Assembly: GCA_963731615.1 (NCBI GenBank)
Contig: CAVSWD010000008.1
Coordinates: 434,001 to 498,000 of the forward strand
Length of the DNA: 64,000 nt
Source of the DNA: Gaiellasilicea sp963731615
GTDB lineage: Bacteria > Actinomycetota > Thermoleophilia > Gaiellales > Gaiellaceae
Direction: 5' to 3'
The translations under genes were made by a program, and so were the position numbers. Numbering within the stretch: the first letter of the stretch is position 1; every line of letters begins with the position of its first letter. The notes under the pieces are model-generated. The model was not told the DNA's origin. It worked only from the letters and a program-made list of their open reading frames with translations, and ran no database searches. Positions 16,655 to 25,991 of this stretch are shown one piece after another.

Positions 16655-17559
16655 CAGAAGATCGTCAGCAGGTTGAGGAACGCCGGCCCGAGGATGACGA
16701 TGAACATCGCCGGGAAGATGAAGAGCACGGTCGGGAAGAGCATCTTGATCGGGGACTTCATCGCCCGCTCCTCGGCCGCCGCCTGACGCTTCAGCCGCGA
16801 GTCGGCAGCCTGCACGCGCAGGAGCCTGCCGAGCGAGATCCCGAGCTGGTCGGCCTGGATGATCGCGCGAGTGAAGCTGGCGATCTCGGGCGCCGACGAC
16901 CGCTCGGCCAGCTTCTTGAGCGCATCGTGGCGCGATTCGCCGATCCGCATCTCGCCCAGGGTGAGCGCGAACTCCTCGGCCAGCGCACCGTCCATGTGCT
17001 CGGTCAGCTTCGCGACCGCGCCGTCGAAGCCGAGCCCGGCCTCGACCGATACGGCCAGAAGGTCGAGGGCGTCCGGAAGCTGCGAGCGAACCTCTTCCCG
17101 GCGCTTGCGCGCCCGCATCGAAACGTAGAAGCCGGGCACGATGAAGCCTCCGCCGGCACAGCAAAGCGCGAGCATGAAGGCGATCGACGCTCCTCCGACG
17201 AATCCGCCGAGTATGAGCCCGACGACGCCGCCGATGACGGCTCCCGCCCCCTTCGCGGCCAGGAAGGCGGTGGGCGTCACGGTGCGGCCCATGCCCGCTG
17301 CGAGCAGCCGGGTGCCGATCGACTCCATCGTTACCCGCGGGTTCAGCCGCAGGGCGAGCCTCGCCATCGACGCGGTGGCCGGGACGACGACCCGCTCGCC
17401 GAAGCGGAGCCGGTCGAGCCCCGACGAGGCAGCGCGGACGCGGCCGTAGGTCGCGGCGCGCCGGACCGAACTCTGGCGTTCGCGGCTGGGCTGGGTGACG
17501 ACTTCGCCGGCGAAATACGCGGCGGCGGCGAGCAGGATGACGGCGAGCGCAAGCAGCAT
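16654..17559 (-). CDS. tadC: TadC-like pilus assembly membrane protein (T2SSF domain)
   Basis: The 301-residue product starts at ATG 17559, five bases after the preceding TadB stop. It has an N-terminal membrane helix (MLLALAVILLAAAAYFAGEV), two central ones, a cytoplasmic T2SSF domain (SQLPDALDLLAVSVEAGLGF, then EFALTLGEMRIGESRHDALK) and a terminal pair of helices (LFPTVLFIFPAMFIVILGP). TadB and TadC form the inner-membrane platform on which CpaF/TadA drives Flp pilin assembly. The order TadA-TadB-TadC is the usual one. Confidence 0.88.
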   Translation of the reverse strand: MLLALAVILLAAAAYFAGEVVTQPSRERQSSVRRAATYGRVRAASSGLDRLRFGERVVVPATASMARLALRLNPRVTMESIGTRLLAAGMGRTVTPTAFLAAKGAGAVIGGVVGLILGGFVGGASIAFMLALCCAGGGFIVPGFYVSMRARKRREEVRSQLPDALDLLAVSVEAGLGFDGAVAKLTEHMDGALAEEFALTLGEMRIGESRHDALKKLAERSSAPEIASFTRAIIQADQLGISLGRLLRVQAADSRLKRQAAAEERAMKSPIKMLFPTVLFIFPAMFIVILGPAFLNLLTIF

Positions 17560-17564
17560 GGTGA

Positions 17565-19414
17565 TCAGCCTTTGAAGGAGACGATTTTCCGGAGCAGCAG
17601 CGATCCGATCGAGATCATCACGAGCCCGAGCACCATCAGCTTCTGTCCGGTTCCAGTGTGGTAGAGCGGTGCCATGTACTCCCCGTTCAGCACCGTGATC
17701 GAGCCGAGCATGAAGAACGGGACGCCGACGAGGACGTAGGCGGACATGCGGCCCATCGCGGTCAGCGAGCGGATCTTCCGCGCGAACTGCTGCCGGTTCC
17801 TCACGGCTTCGGCGACCATGTCGAAGATGCCGGCGAGGCTGCCGCCGACCTGGCGCTGGATCGTGACGGCGGTGACCACGAACGTCAGGTTCTTGGAGCC
17901 GACGCGCTCTGCCATGTCGGACAGGGCGTGATCCATAGGCCGGCCGAGGCGCGTCTCGGTGAGCACGCGCTTGAACTCCTTGCTCGCGGGCGGCTGGCCC
18001 TCGTCGACGACGGCCTGGATTCCCTGGCGGAAGCTGTGACCGGCCTTGAGCGACGCTGCGAGGGTGACGAGCAGGTCCGGCAGCTGGTCGTCGATCGCCA
18101 TCAGCCGGCGTCGTGCCTTGAACCAGACGAAGAGGATCGGGATCGAGCCGCCCAGGGCCATCGCCCCGATGATCAGGATCGGTCCGAGCCCGGCAATCGC
18201 CGCGACGAACGCAACCAGCGAGCGCCGAGCCGACCGCGGCATAGACGAGCTCGACCGTCTTCAGCGGTAGATCTGCCCGCTCGAGCAGGCGGTGCAGTGA
18301 ATGCCAGACCCGGAGATGCCCGAGCGCCTGCTCGGTCGCCCTCAGGACAGTCGACGCGGTGGCGAAGCGCTCCTGCACCTGACCGCGCGAGCGCTTGGCC
18401 TGCCGCTCGCCGAGGTGCGGCGCGATCTTGCGCCTGAGCCCGGTTCCCGCGGGCGCCTTGAAGAGCAGCAGCGTCGCCAGCAGCACGCAGCCGCCGACGA
18501 TCGTCGCCATCAGCGCGGGGCCGATCGAGTAGAGCGGGCCGGGAAGCAACGACTTCGCCTCCTCCACCGAGCCGGATCGGCCCGGCACCCGCGTCTCGAC
18601 CCGCGCCTTCCCGACCGCGAGCTCGAGCCGCTCGCCGGGCCGGGCGTTGGTCAGATACGAGACCGTCCAGGTCCTGCGAAGCTCGGCGGCGAGTGCCGCG
18701 TAGATGGCGGGGAGCGATCCGCTGGTCGCAGCGCCCGCGTAGCGTCCGCCGGTCTCCGCGGCCAGCCGCTTCAGCGGCGCCGGCGAGAAGCTCGGGCTCT
18801 CGATCGCGATCGGATAGACGGCGACCTTCGCCAGCCGGGCAGCGTCGATCGCCTCGGAGAGGGTCGCGTCGCTCGAGACCTCCTGACCGTCCGTCAGCAG
18901 CACGAGCACGCGCGTCGCGTGAACGTCGGCCGCGAGCGCCTGGCTCGAGAGGATGACCGCGTCGTAGAGAGCGGTGCCGCGAACCGGATCGACCTCGAGG
19001 TCCCGCAGCGCCGCGTTGGCGTCTGTCGTGGCAGACGAGAAGCCGGTCAGCAGGACGGCGCTCTTGCCGACCGCGACGACGGCGATCCTGTCGCTGCGAG
19101 GCTTCGAGCGCATGAACGTGCGCGCTGCGGCGGAGGCGTCGAGCAGCGCCTTGCCGAGCATCGACTGGGAGCGGTCGACCGCGAGCACGACACTCTTCTC
19201 CCGCCCGAGGTTGGCGGCCTCGTAGCCGGCGACAGCGGTTGCCGTTCTCGGTCAGCGGCGCGATCTTGGCCACCGGACGCGGCGTGACCACCGTCGCGCG
19301 CACGGTCGGATAGCCGCTCGTGTCGACGGCGGTGATGCGCGCCGCGGTCGCGGCCGCCCCGGCGGCCGGGACGATCGCGGCGAGGACGCAGGCTGCGGCG
19401 AGAGCTCGCCTCAC
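17565..19414 (-). pseudogene. tadB: vWA domain fused to TadB-like pilus platform protein, two frame breaks
   Basis: GTG 19414 overlaps the CpaF stop. The reading begins with a signal peptide MRRALAAACVLAAIVPAAGA, shifts near 19240, continues with a von Willebrand A domain (VVLAVDRSQSML, TDGQEVSSDATLSEAIDAAR) and a membrane segment (PALMATIVGGCVLLATLLLF), then shifts again near 18237 into the TadB T2SSF domain (QLPDLLVTLAASLKAGHSFR, GRPMDHALSDMAERV). The total of 1850 nt is 3n+2, exactly two inserted bases on a 615-residue protein. Separate pieces run 18243-19188 and 17565-18242. As one protein, an extracytoplasmic vWA sensor or adhesin domain would be tied to the assembly platform. Confidence 0.75.
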
Positions 19415-20871
19415 TGGACTCCTCCGTACGGCGCGGCCGAGAACGCCGGCCGAGCACCCGCCGCGTGGGTGGAGAAGAAGCTCGTCGGCAGGATGACGCT
19501 GTTCGCCGCCATCTTCTCGAGGAAGTGCGGCTTCAGGCCGGTGCAGGTAAGCGGCGCCAGCAGGCGCGTCGCGCGACCTGCGGCCGCGGTCTCTTCGTCC
19601 GGCGGGCTCGCGGTGAAGAGGTCCTGCAGCGTGATCACGTCGGACTCCATCCGGAGCACCTCGGTGATGTGCGTGACCCGGCGTGAGCCGTCGACGAGGC
19701 GCGAGATCTGGACGAGGAGGTCGAATGCGCTCGAGATCTGCTCGCGAATCGCCCTGTGCGGCAGCTCGACGCCGCCGGTCATGACCAGCGTCTCGAGGCG
19801 GGAGAGGGCGTCGCGAGGGGTGTTCGCGTGAATCGTCGTCAGCGAGCCCTCGTGGCCCGTGTTCATCGCCTGGAGCATGTCGAGCGTCTCGGCACCGCGA
19901 ACCTCGCCGACGATGATCCGGTCGGGCCGCATCCGGAGGGCGTTGCGCACGAGCTCGCGGATCCGGATCTCGCCCTGCCCCTCGATGTTCGGCGGGCGCG
20001 ACTCGAGCGTGATCACGTGCTGCTGCTGCAGCTGGAGCTCGGCCGCGTCCTCGATCGTGACGATGCGCTCGTCGTCGGGCACGTACGCGGACATGGCGTT
20101 CAGCATCGTCGTCTTACCGGTGCCGGTACCGCCGGAGATGAGCACGTTCAGCTTGCCCTTCACGCACGCGGCGAGAAACTGCGCCGCCTGCGGGGTGAGC
20201 GACCCGAAGTTGATCAGGTCGTCCATCGTGTACGGGTCGCGCGAGAACTTTCGGATCGTCAGGGTCGGGCCCTTGAGCGAGAGCGGCGGGATGATCGCGT
20301 TGACGCGGCTGCCGTCGGGCAGCCGGGCGTCGACCATCGGGGACGCTTCGTCGATGCGCCGGCCGACCTGCGAGACGATCTTGTCGATGATCCGGAGCAG
20401 GTGGGCGTTGTCGACGAACGATGCGTTCGTCCGCTCGATCCGTCCCTCACGCTCGACGAAGATCAGGTCGTGCTTGTTGACCATCACCTCGCTGACCGAG
20501 TCGTCGCGGAGCAGCTCCTCGAGCGGCCCGTAGCCGAGCACGTCGTCGGTGATCTCCTGCTGGATCCGCCGGCGCTCTTCACGCGTCAGCGGCGTCCGGT
20601 CGAGTGCGAGCTGCTCGGTGACGGCGTGCAGGACCCGCTCCGAGAGATCCTCGGAGGTCTCCCGCTTGAAGAGCTCGGGACCGAGCTTTGCGATCACGGC
20701 GTGATGGATCGCCGACTTCAGGTCCGCATAGGGATCGGCACGGGTCGTGTCGACGTGCTGGACCTGCTGGGGGGCGTTTGTAACGGGGCCGGCGAGCGCG
20801 GCCGGACGCTCTGCGACCGTGCTCGCGACCCCGTTTCCGTTCTGCTTCGAGAGTCTGTCGTGGAGTCCCAT
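19411..20871 (-). CDS. cpaF: Tad pilus assembly ATPase CpaF/TadA
   Basis: This 486-residue hexameric secretion ATPase powers Flp pilus extension and retraction. Walker A GGTGTGKTT lies at 247-255, followed by the Asp box IVTIEDAAELQL, Walker B region RPDRIIVGEVRGAE and the His box GHEGSLTTIHAN. The N-terminal part contains DDVLGYGPLEELLRDDSVSE, the usual CpaF start domain. The C-terminal 60 residues after LQDLF are extended and Ala/Pro-rich. It lies five bases after cpaE and overlaps the following vWA-TadB gene. Confidence 0.93.
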   Translation of the reverse strand: MGLHDRLSKQNGNGVASTVAERPAALAGPVTNAPQQVQHVDTTRADPYADLKSAIHHAVIAKLGPELFKRETSEDLSERVLHAVTEQLALDRTPLTREERRRIQQEITDDVLGYGPLEELLRDDSVSEVMVNKHDLIFVEREGRIERTNASFVDNAHLLRIIDKIVSQVGRRIDEASPMVDARLPDGSRVNAIIPPLSLKGPTLTIRKFSRDPYTMDDLINFGSLTPQAAQFLAACVKGKLNVLISGGTGTGKTTMLNAMSAYVPDDERIVTIEDAAELQLQQQHVITLESRPPNIEGQGEIRIRELVRNALRMRPDRIIVGEVRGAETLDMLQAMNTGHEGSLTTIHANTPRDALSRLETLVMTGGVELPHRAIREQISSAFDLLVQISRLVDGSRRVTHITEVLRMESDVITLQDLFTASPPDEETAAAGRATRLLAPLTCTGLKPHFLEKMAANSVILPTSFFSTHAAGARPAFSAAPYGGVQ

Positions 20872-20876
20872 TCAGC

Positions 20877-22073
20877 TCACGCCTTCGCGAGCGCGAACGC
20901 GCGCCGCTTCTTGGGGGCATCGGGCGTGGCCACCAGGGCCTTCGCGACGGCGCGGATCGCCTTCGCGAAGTCACAGCCCGTGTCGGCGACCGCGGGCGGA
21001 GCGCCCTTGTTGACGCCGAGGGGCACCGCCCGGTCGGACGGGATCTCGAAGCCGATCGTGATGTCGAGCGCTCCTTCGACCTCCTTCTTCTTCATCCCCA
21101 CCTTCGAGTTGGCGCGGTTGAGGACGAAGCGGATGCGCGAGGCCGGGAACGAGAGCAGCTCGAGCGTTTGCAGCGAGAGGCGGACGTTCTTCAGTGTCGG
21201 CACGTCGAGCCCGCACAGCATCAGCAGCTCGTCGGAGCGGTCGAGCGTCGCCAGCATCGGCCCGTGGAAGAAGGGCGAGGTGTCGACGACGATGATGTCG
21301 TACGACTCCCGCGCCACCTCCAGCAGCCGGGCCAGCTTCGACTCGGTGACGAGCTCGGCGTCCTCCGGGCGCAGCGGCGCCGGCAGGATGTCGAGCCCGG
21401 AGGTGTGCTTGGTGACGTAGCCCGCGAGCTTCTCGGAGTCGAGCTCGCCCGGGGCGACCACGAGGTCGTAGATCGTCTTCTCCGGCTCGAGCCCGAGCAT
21501 GATCGCGGCGTCGCCGAACTGCAGGTCGAGGTCGAGCAGGAGTGTGCGCTTCTTCTCGTACTTCGCGAACGAGGCGGCGAGATTCGTCGCGGTGACGGTC
21601 TTGCCGGTGCCCCCCTTCGGCGAGAAGACGGTGATGATGCGACCGTGCCGGGCCTGGCCGCCGTCGGCGGCGAGCCGCCGGCCGGCGTGACCGGCCTTCC
21701 GGAGCGCGAAGACGACGTTCTCGGTCAGCTGCGGCAGCAGCAGAACGTCGGCGACGCCGTCGGTGTCGAGTGCCTCCTCGAGCAGGGCCGACGACTCGCC
21801 GGAGGCGAGGATGACGATCGGCGAGCGCGTCTGCTCGCGGATCGCGGCGATCTCAACCGCCGGCAGGGACGTGGCCCGGGTTGCGTGGACGACGACCTGG
21901 AGGTGGCCACCGGCGAGTGCAGCGGTCGCCTCGCCGACGTGCTCGCTCCAACCGACGAAGTCGAGCTCAGGATGGGTTGCGAGCGCCTCGCGGAGCCCGT
22001 CGAGCCCGTCGCACGAGCCGGTCACGTAGACCCGGACCCGCTCGCGGACAGTGGTGTTTGGGGCAGTCATCAT
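20877..22073 (-). CDS. cpaE: CpaE-like pilus localisation ATPase (ParA/MinD family)
   Basis: The 398-residue protein joins a receiver-like N-terminal domain (residues 12-125, RVYVTGSCDGLDGLREALAT) lacking obvious phosphorylation chemistry to a MinD/ParA-type ATPase with the deviant Walker A KGGTGKT at 153-159, LLLDLDLQFGD and DIIVVDTSPF. CpaE proteins position Tad pilus assembly at the cell pole. The start ATG overlaps the cpaB stop (22070-22073). Confidence 0.88.
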   Translation of the reverse strand: MMTAPNTTVRERVRVYVTGSCDGLDGLREALATHPELDFVGWSEHVGEATAALAGGHLQVVVHATRATSLPAVEIAAIREQTRSPIVILASGESSALLEEALDTDGVADVLLLPQLTENVVFALRKAGHAGRRLAADGGQARHGRIITVFSPKGGTGKTVTATNLAASFAKYEKKRTLLLDLDLQFGDAAIMLGLEPEKTIYDLVVAPGELDSEKLAGYVTKHTSGLDILPAPLRPEDAELVTESKLARLLEVARESYDIIVVDTSPFFHGPMLATLDRSDELLMLCGLDVPTLKNVRLSLQTLELLSFPASRIRFVLNRANSKVGMKKKEVEGALDITIGFEIPSDRAVPLGVNKGAPPAVADTGCDFAKAIRAVAKALVATPDAPKKRRAFALAKA

Positions 22074-22834
22074 TCTTCTCCTCCTCCGCCGATCCGGTCG
22101 AGCTGGGAGCCGCGGAGTCCGTCACGGAGGATCGTCCGGTTGAACTGGACCGTCTCCGCGCTGTCGTTGGCCTTGATCGGCGGCCGCAGCTGGAGGCTCC
22201 ACACACCGTGCTTCGCGACGTGGAAGAGCTTCTGCACCTGCGTGTCCGTCACGGCGAGCAGCACCGAGAGATTCGTGGTCTGCTCGGGGATCTTCGCGTC
22301 CGCCGCAACGCCGCCGGCCTTCAGGACCTCGATGTCGCGGAGGACGATCCGCGTCGCAAAAGCCTCTGCCTGTTCGTCGAGCTTGATCGAAGCGATCACG
22401 TCGACGCGGTCACCGGCCTTGAGCGTGCCCGCCAGCAGCTGGTGCTGGTCGCCGGGCAGCTGGTAGGCACGCATCGTGCCCTTCAGCTGAGCACCGATGC
22501 CTCGCTCTGCCGGCGTCGCGAAGCGACGGGTCGAGACCTGCTCCCCGGCGAAGATCGGCTGCGTCGTGACGAGGCTGTCGAGCTGTGACGGGTTCGAGAT
22601 CGACCCCGGCACGACGCTCCGCCGGGCGACCTCGCTCTTCTCGAGCATGCCTCTGCGGGCGATGTCGCCGCCCGAGATGCCGGCCGGGATGTCCTTGTTG
22701 GCGACGAAGACCGGGACGTTCGCTTCGTCCTTGCGCACGTTGCTCTGATAGTTCGCGACGTAGAAGCTCGTCAGCAATGCAGCGACGAGCGCCAGCACGA
22801 TCGCAATCGAGATGTTTTTCAGGCGGTACGTCAT
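22070..22834 (-). CDS. cpaB: CpaB/RcpC-like Flp pilus assembly protein (SAF domain)
   Basis: The 254-residue protein has one N-terminal membrane anchor (NISIAIVLALVAALLTSFYV) and an SAF domain around residues 40-105 (PVFVANKDIPAGISGGDIAR, then LVTTQPIFAGEQV), followed by an RcpC-type C-terminal part ending in QLRPPIKANDSAETV. In diderms CpaB works with the CpaC secretin; no secretin gene is present here, as expected for a monoderm. It lies between the pilin/TadE genes and cpaE. Confidence 0.85.
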   Translation of the reverse strand: MTYRLKNISIAIVLALVAALLTSFYVANYQSNVRKDEANVPVFVANKDIPAGISGGDIARRGMLEKSEVARRSVVPGSISNPSQLDSLVTTQPIFAGEQVSTRRFATPAERGIGAQLKGTMRAYQLPGDQHQLLAGTLKAGDRVDVIASIKLDEQAEAFATRIVLRDIEVLKAGGVAADAKIPEQTTNLSVLLAVTDTQVQKLFHVAKHGVWSLQLRPPIKANDSAETVQFNRTILRDGLRGSQLDRIGGGGEE

Positions 22835-22885
22835 GAGCGTCTTCTTCCTTTGTTTTGCTGACGAAAGCGTCGAAAAATGGGAGCG

Positions 22886-23284
22886 CTATTCCACGCGCTC
22901 GGTGGTCTTGCTCTTCAACGTCCCCGAGGCGACGACGAGACCGAGGATGTTCAAGTCGTACGGATACGTGGCCTCGACGGTGACATCGCCACCCGGCGAC
23001 CAGGCGGTGGCCGTGACGGTGACCGTGAGGGGCGGCGTCTTGAGGCCTGAAGCGGCGTTGACCGTTGCCGCCTTCGCCAACGCGACCGGGTCGGCCGTCT
23101 GGCGGCTCACGGCAGCCTTGCGCGCGCCGACGCGGGTCGCGTCGGTCAGCGTGATGTAGTTGTTGTAGAGGATCCCGCACTGGATGATCCCGAAGACCAC
23201 CAGGCACAGGACCGGCACCACGAGCGCGAACTCGACCATGGTCTGGCCGCGGTCGCTACGGATATCGGTTCTGCGCTTCCTCAT
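22886..23284 (-). CDS. TadE-like pseudopilin
   Basis: ATG 23284 begins MRKRRTDIRSDRGQTMVEFA, with a prepilin-peptidase-like cleavage region before a membrane helix (FALVVPVLCLVVFGIIQCGI) and the TadE signature ITLTDATRVGARKAA. The 132-residue length is usual. TadE-like minor pseudopilins initiate or decorate the Flp fibre. The remaining 80 residues are beta-rich and presumably exported. Confidence 0.85.
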   Translation of the reverse strand: MRKRRTDIRSDRGQTMVEFALVVPVLCLVVFGIIQCGILYNNYITLTDATRVGARKAAVSRQTADPVALAKAATVNAASGLKTPPLTVTVTATAWSPGGDVTVEATYPYDLNILGLVVASGTLKSKTTERVE

Positions 23285-23351
23285 GCTGTGGCGGGCTCCG
23301 TGTGAGGGAGCAGGCGTCCCCGGCGCACCGGGGACGCCTGCTCGACTGCGT

Positions 23352-23525
23352 TCAGGCGATGCTCTTGATCGTGTTGACGGCGTCGGTGATCGACGCAGCG
23401 ACAGCATCGGAAAAGAGCGTCAAGGAGGTGATGACGGCAAGAATGATCACACTGAGAACGAAGGCGTATTCCGCCATCGTTTGACCTGCTTCAGCGGTCA
23501 GTGAGATTCGTTTCCTCAACATCAT
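23352..23525 (-). CDS. Flp-type pilin 1
   Basis: This 57-residue pilin runs from ATG 23525 (ATG 23522 is equally possible) with AAAGGAGG upstream to TGA 23352. It reads MMLRKRISLTAEAGQTMAEY followed by a hydrophobic helix AFVLSVIILAVITSLTL. The GQTMAEY segment is the classical Flp/class IVb pilin cleavage region, with Glu5 of the mature protein present. It lies between the TadE-like gene and the second pilin. Confidence 0.85.
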   Translation of the reverse strand: MMLRKRISLTAEAGQTMAEYAFVLSVIILAVITSLTLFSDAVAASITDAVNTIKSIA

Positions 23526-23543
23526 CGAGCCTCCTTTCTTGTG

Positions 23544-23723
23544 TTACAGCTTGGCCGAGACCTTGTTCAGCGCGCCGCCGATTGCACCCGAAAGGGTGGT
23601 CAGGGCGACGATGACGATGAGCGTGATGACGGCGAGAACGACGCCGTACTCGGCCATCGTCTGACCGTGCTCCTCGCGAAGCATGGCGAGCCGGTTCTGC
23701 ATCGAGACGAAAGCTTTCAGCAT
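23544..23723 (-). CDS. Flp-type pilin 2
   Basis: ATG 23723 with GGGAGGTGA upstream gives 59 residues: MLKAFVSMQNRLAMLREEHG, then QTMAEYGVVLAVITLIVIVA and a short tail LNKVSAKL. It has the same GQTMAEY processing site as pilin 1 but a different helix and C-terminus. It is the first gene of the minus-strand Tad operon and probably the most strongly expressed, hence the major pilin; this is inference from position. Confidence 0.88.
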   Translation of the reverse strand: MLKAFVSMQNRLAMLREEHGQTMAEYGVVLAVITLIVIVALTTLSGAIGGALNKVSAKL

Positions 23724-24085
23724 GTGATTCACCTCCCTTCGCCAGGAGAGAGCGGGCGGACGGCCGAGCAAGATGTGGCTGCCCGGAGTTCGGTGGAGAT
23801 CGTGCTGCGGGTGGTGGCGAAACGGTCGTGCACGCGAGAACCTTTCTCTCATCGGCGAGCCGCTTCGCCTTTCTTGTTGCTGACACCATCGTCAGTCGGC
23901 GGAAACTGAGAAGCCCCTTCCGGGGGACTTCTTGCAGCAGATTTCGAAGTTCCCCCATCCGGGTGAGCGGCGCTAAAGGCCCTGCCGATAAGAAGGATTC
24001 ACACCCGAACCGTCGGCGGCACGGTCGAAAACTCAAGGCGCCGGACGGGCACTCCCGGCGCCCGAATTCGGAGGAGCTGGGCTGA
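23724..24085. other. Divergent intergenic region, Tad operon and M15-like gene
   Basis: No protein gene is convincing here. The region must hold the promoter of the Tad operon (minus strand) and of the M15-like gene (plus strand). Visible items are a GC-rich dyad AGCCCC/GGGGGACT near 23911-23929 and, on the plus strand near 23982, TAAAG-N5-GCCGATAA, which resembles the halves of a sigma-28 type promoter at too short a spacing. Confidence 0.4.
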
Positions 24086-25564
24086 ATGCCAAGACGGATC
24101 GGAATCTCATTGAAGGTGTTCCTGTTGCCGCTCGGCTTGCTCGCGCTGGTTGCAGCGGCATTTGGACGTCGCCGCGACGACGAGTGGGACTGGGAGGTCG
24201 AGGAACCGCAGCCGGAGCAGGAGCTGCCCCCGGCCGCGGTCGCCCGGTCGAGACGGCCCTCCTCCCGCGTCGGAGTCGCCGCGATGTTCACGACGCTGTT
24301 CTTCGCCGGGGCTGCATTCACCGCCGGCGCCGGCGACCAGATGGCGAAGGTGCTCGACGACGACGCAGTTGCGGTCGCAGAGCTCGACGAGATCGACGCA
24401 GCTCGCGAACCGGCCGCCGCCGAGCCGACCGAAGCCCCCGCAGCGCCGGCACCCGCCGCTGAGCCGGAGGCGGCTCCGGTGAGCGAGCCGCCGGCCACAG
24501 CGCCCGCTCTCGAGGCGCCCGCCGCCGAAGCGCCCGCCACGGAGACACCGGTCGGCGAAACACCGGCCACGGAGGCACCGGCCGCGCCGGCCGGAGAGTC
24601 CGACCTCGCGCCCGAGGCTGCAAGCGATGCAGCCGCATCCGCGCCTGCGCCGGCCGCAACGAGCAAGCCTGCCCCGACGCCGGCGAAGACCGTCTCCCGC
24701 ACCGCACCACCGCCCGCAAAGCCGCAGACCGCGAAGAAGTGGATCGTGAAGCGGGCCAAGATCGCGCCCGCCCGCGCCCCCGAGATCGAGCACGACCAGA
24801 CGCGGTACGGCGAGCCGACGATCTGGCTCAACCGTGCTCTCCCTGATCCCACACCGGCGTCGGCACGCCTGACGCGCCCGTTCGCCAAGGCGCTTGCCGC
24901 CACGGCCAAGCAGCACGACGCCGACTGGGCCGCCGTGCTCGGCGTTCTGCGAGCGCAGGGTGAGCGCGGCCCGGCTCCCGCGACAGTCGCGGAGCTCGGC
25001 AGCATCGCCGCGCGTCTGTCCGGTGGACAGGCATGGCGGGGAGCGCTCGCGCTCTCGGGCCGCACCGGCTTCGCCGACAGCGCCGAGTCGCTCGCCGACC
25101 TGTACCGGTCGATCGGGATCGAGACGCTGATCACCGGCTACGGGCCATCGAAGGACCGGCTCGCCAAGCGGCTGCTCGAGAACGAGAACGTGCTCATCTA
25201 CGCCGGGGGCCGCGAGGACATCGCCGCCGGCCGGGTCGACGTGCGTTTGCTCGTCCTGCTCGGCTACCTCGCCGAGCGCCACGGCGCGATCAGCGTCTCG
25301 AGTCTCTTCTCGGGGCACCGGATGTTCGCCCGCCCCGGTGTCGTGTCCGCGCACATCTACGGGCACGCGGTCGACATCTCCTCCGTCGCGGGTAACTCGA
25401 TCGCCGGCAACCAGCAGCCCGGCGGGCTCACCGAGGCCGCTGTACGCTCGGTGCTGCTGCTGCCCAGCGAGCTCCAGCCGCAGCAGGTCATCTCGCTCCT
25501 CGGACTCGGAGGGCCGTCGTTCCCGATGCGCGATCACGGAGACCACATCCACGTTGGTTACTGA
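24086..25564 (+). CDS. Membrane-anchored protein with C-terminal M15/VanY-like peptidase domain
   Basis: The 492-residue protein has two N-terminal membrane segments (VFLLPLGLLALVAAAFG and VAAMFTTLFFAGAAFTAGAG), a long Ala/Pro/Glu-rich linker (about 95-225) and a globular C-terminal half. Its end contains SSLFSGHRMFARPGVVSAHI, GHAVDISSV and DHGDHIHVGY, which match the S-H-x(n)-D and H-x-H zinc ligands of D-Ala-D-Ala carboxypeptidase-like M15 enzymes. It probably trims cell-wall peptides, maybe to let the pilus through, as it is divergent from the Tad operon. The stop overlaps the start of the DUF192 gene by 11 bases. Confidence 0.7.
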   Translation: MPRRIGISLKVFLLPLGLLALVAAAFGRRRDDEWDWEVEEPQPEQELPPAAVARSRRPSSRVGVAAMFTTLFFAGAAFTAGAGDQMAKVLDDDAVAVAELDEIDAAREPAAAEPTEAPAAPAPAAEPEAAPVSEPPATAPALEAPAAEAPATETPVGETPATEAPAAPAGESDLAPEAASDAAASAPAPAATSKPAPTPAKTVSRTAPPPAKPQTAKKWIVKRAKIAPARAPEIEHDQTRYGEPTIWLNRALPDPTPASARLTRPFAKALAATAKQHDADWAAVLGVLRAQGERGPAPATVAELGSIAARLSGGQAWRGALALSGRTGFADSAESLADLYRSIGIETLITGYGPSKDRLAKRLLENENVLIYAGGREDIAAGRVDVRLLVLLGYLAERHGAISVSSLFSGHRMFARPGVVSAHIYGHAVDISSVAGNSIAGNQQPGGLTEAAVRSVLLLPSELQPQQVISLLGLGGPSFPMRDHGDHIHVGY

Positions 25565-25991
25565 GGTCACGCGACTGACCCGCGAGGACGGGCGCGTCGT
25601 CTGCGAGCACCTGCTCGTGGCGGCGCGCCCGCTCCAGCGGCTCCGCGGGCTGCTCGGCCGCCGCACCCTTCCCCCGGCCGAGGGGATCTTCCTCCGCCCC
25701 GCCGGCTCGATTCACACCTTCTTCATGCGCTTCCCGATCGATGCCGTCTTTCTCGACCGCGAGCTCGTCGTCCTCGGGATCGAGCGCGAGCTACGCCCGT
25801 GGCGCCTGGCCGGCCGCCGAGGAGCGAAGTCGGTCGTCGAGCTCGCCGCGGGCGAGTGCGCGCGTCGCGGGCTCGCCGTCGGCGACCGCCTCGTCTCTCG
25901 CAGCAACGTCCTAGCGCGAGGCGCCGAGAGCCGTCTGGGCGAGCCGGACGACCCAGAGCATGCAGAGCTGCGCGTAGACGAGCGCGGGTAG
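25554..25991 (+). CDS. DUF192 family protein
   Basis: From TTG 25554, inside the end of the previous gene, the 145-residue product matches DUF192: LQRLRGLLGRRTLPPAEGIF, then IHTFFMRFPIDAVFLDRELV and VVELAAGECARRGLAVGDRL. The family has a small beta-barrel fold and no settled function; members are often exported, but no signal peptide is seen here. The last 25 residues overlap the converging membrane gene (25911-25991) and may be an unneeded extension. Confidence 0.75.
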   Translation: MVTEVTRLTREDGRVVCEHLLVAARPLQRLRGLLGRRTLPPAEGIFLRPAGSIHTFFMRFPIDAVFLDRELVVLGIERELRPWRLAGRRGAKSVVELAAGECARRGLAVGDRLVSRSNVLARGAESRLGEPDDPEHAELRVDERG

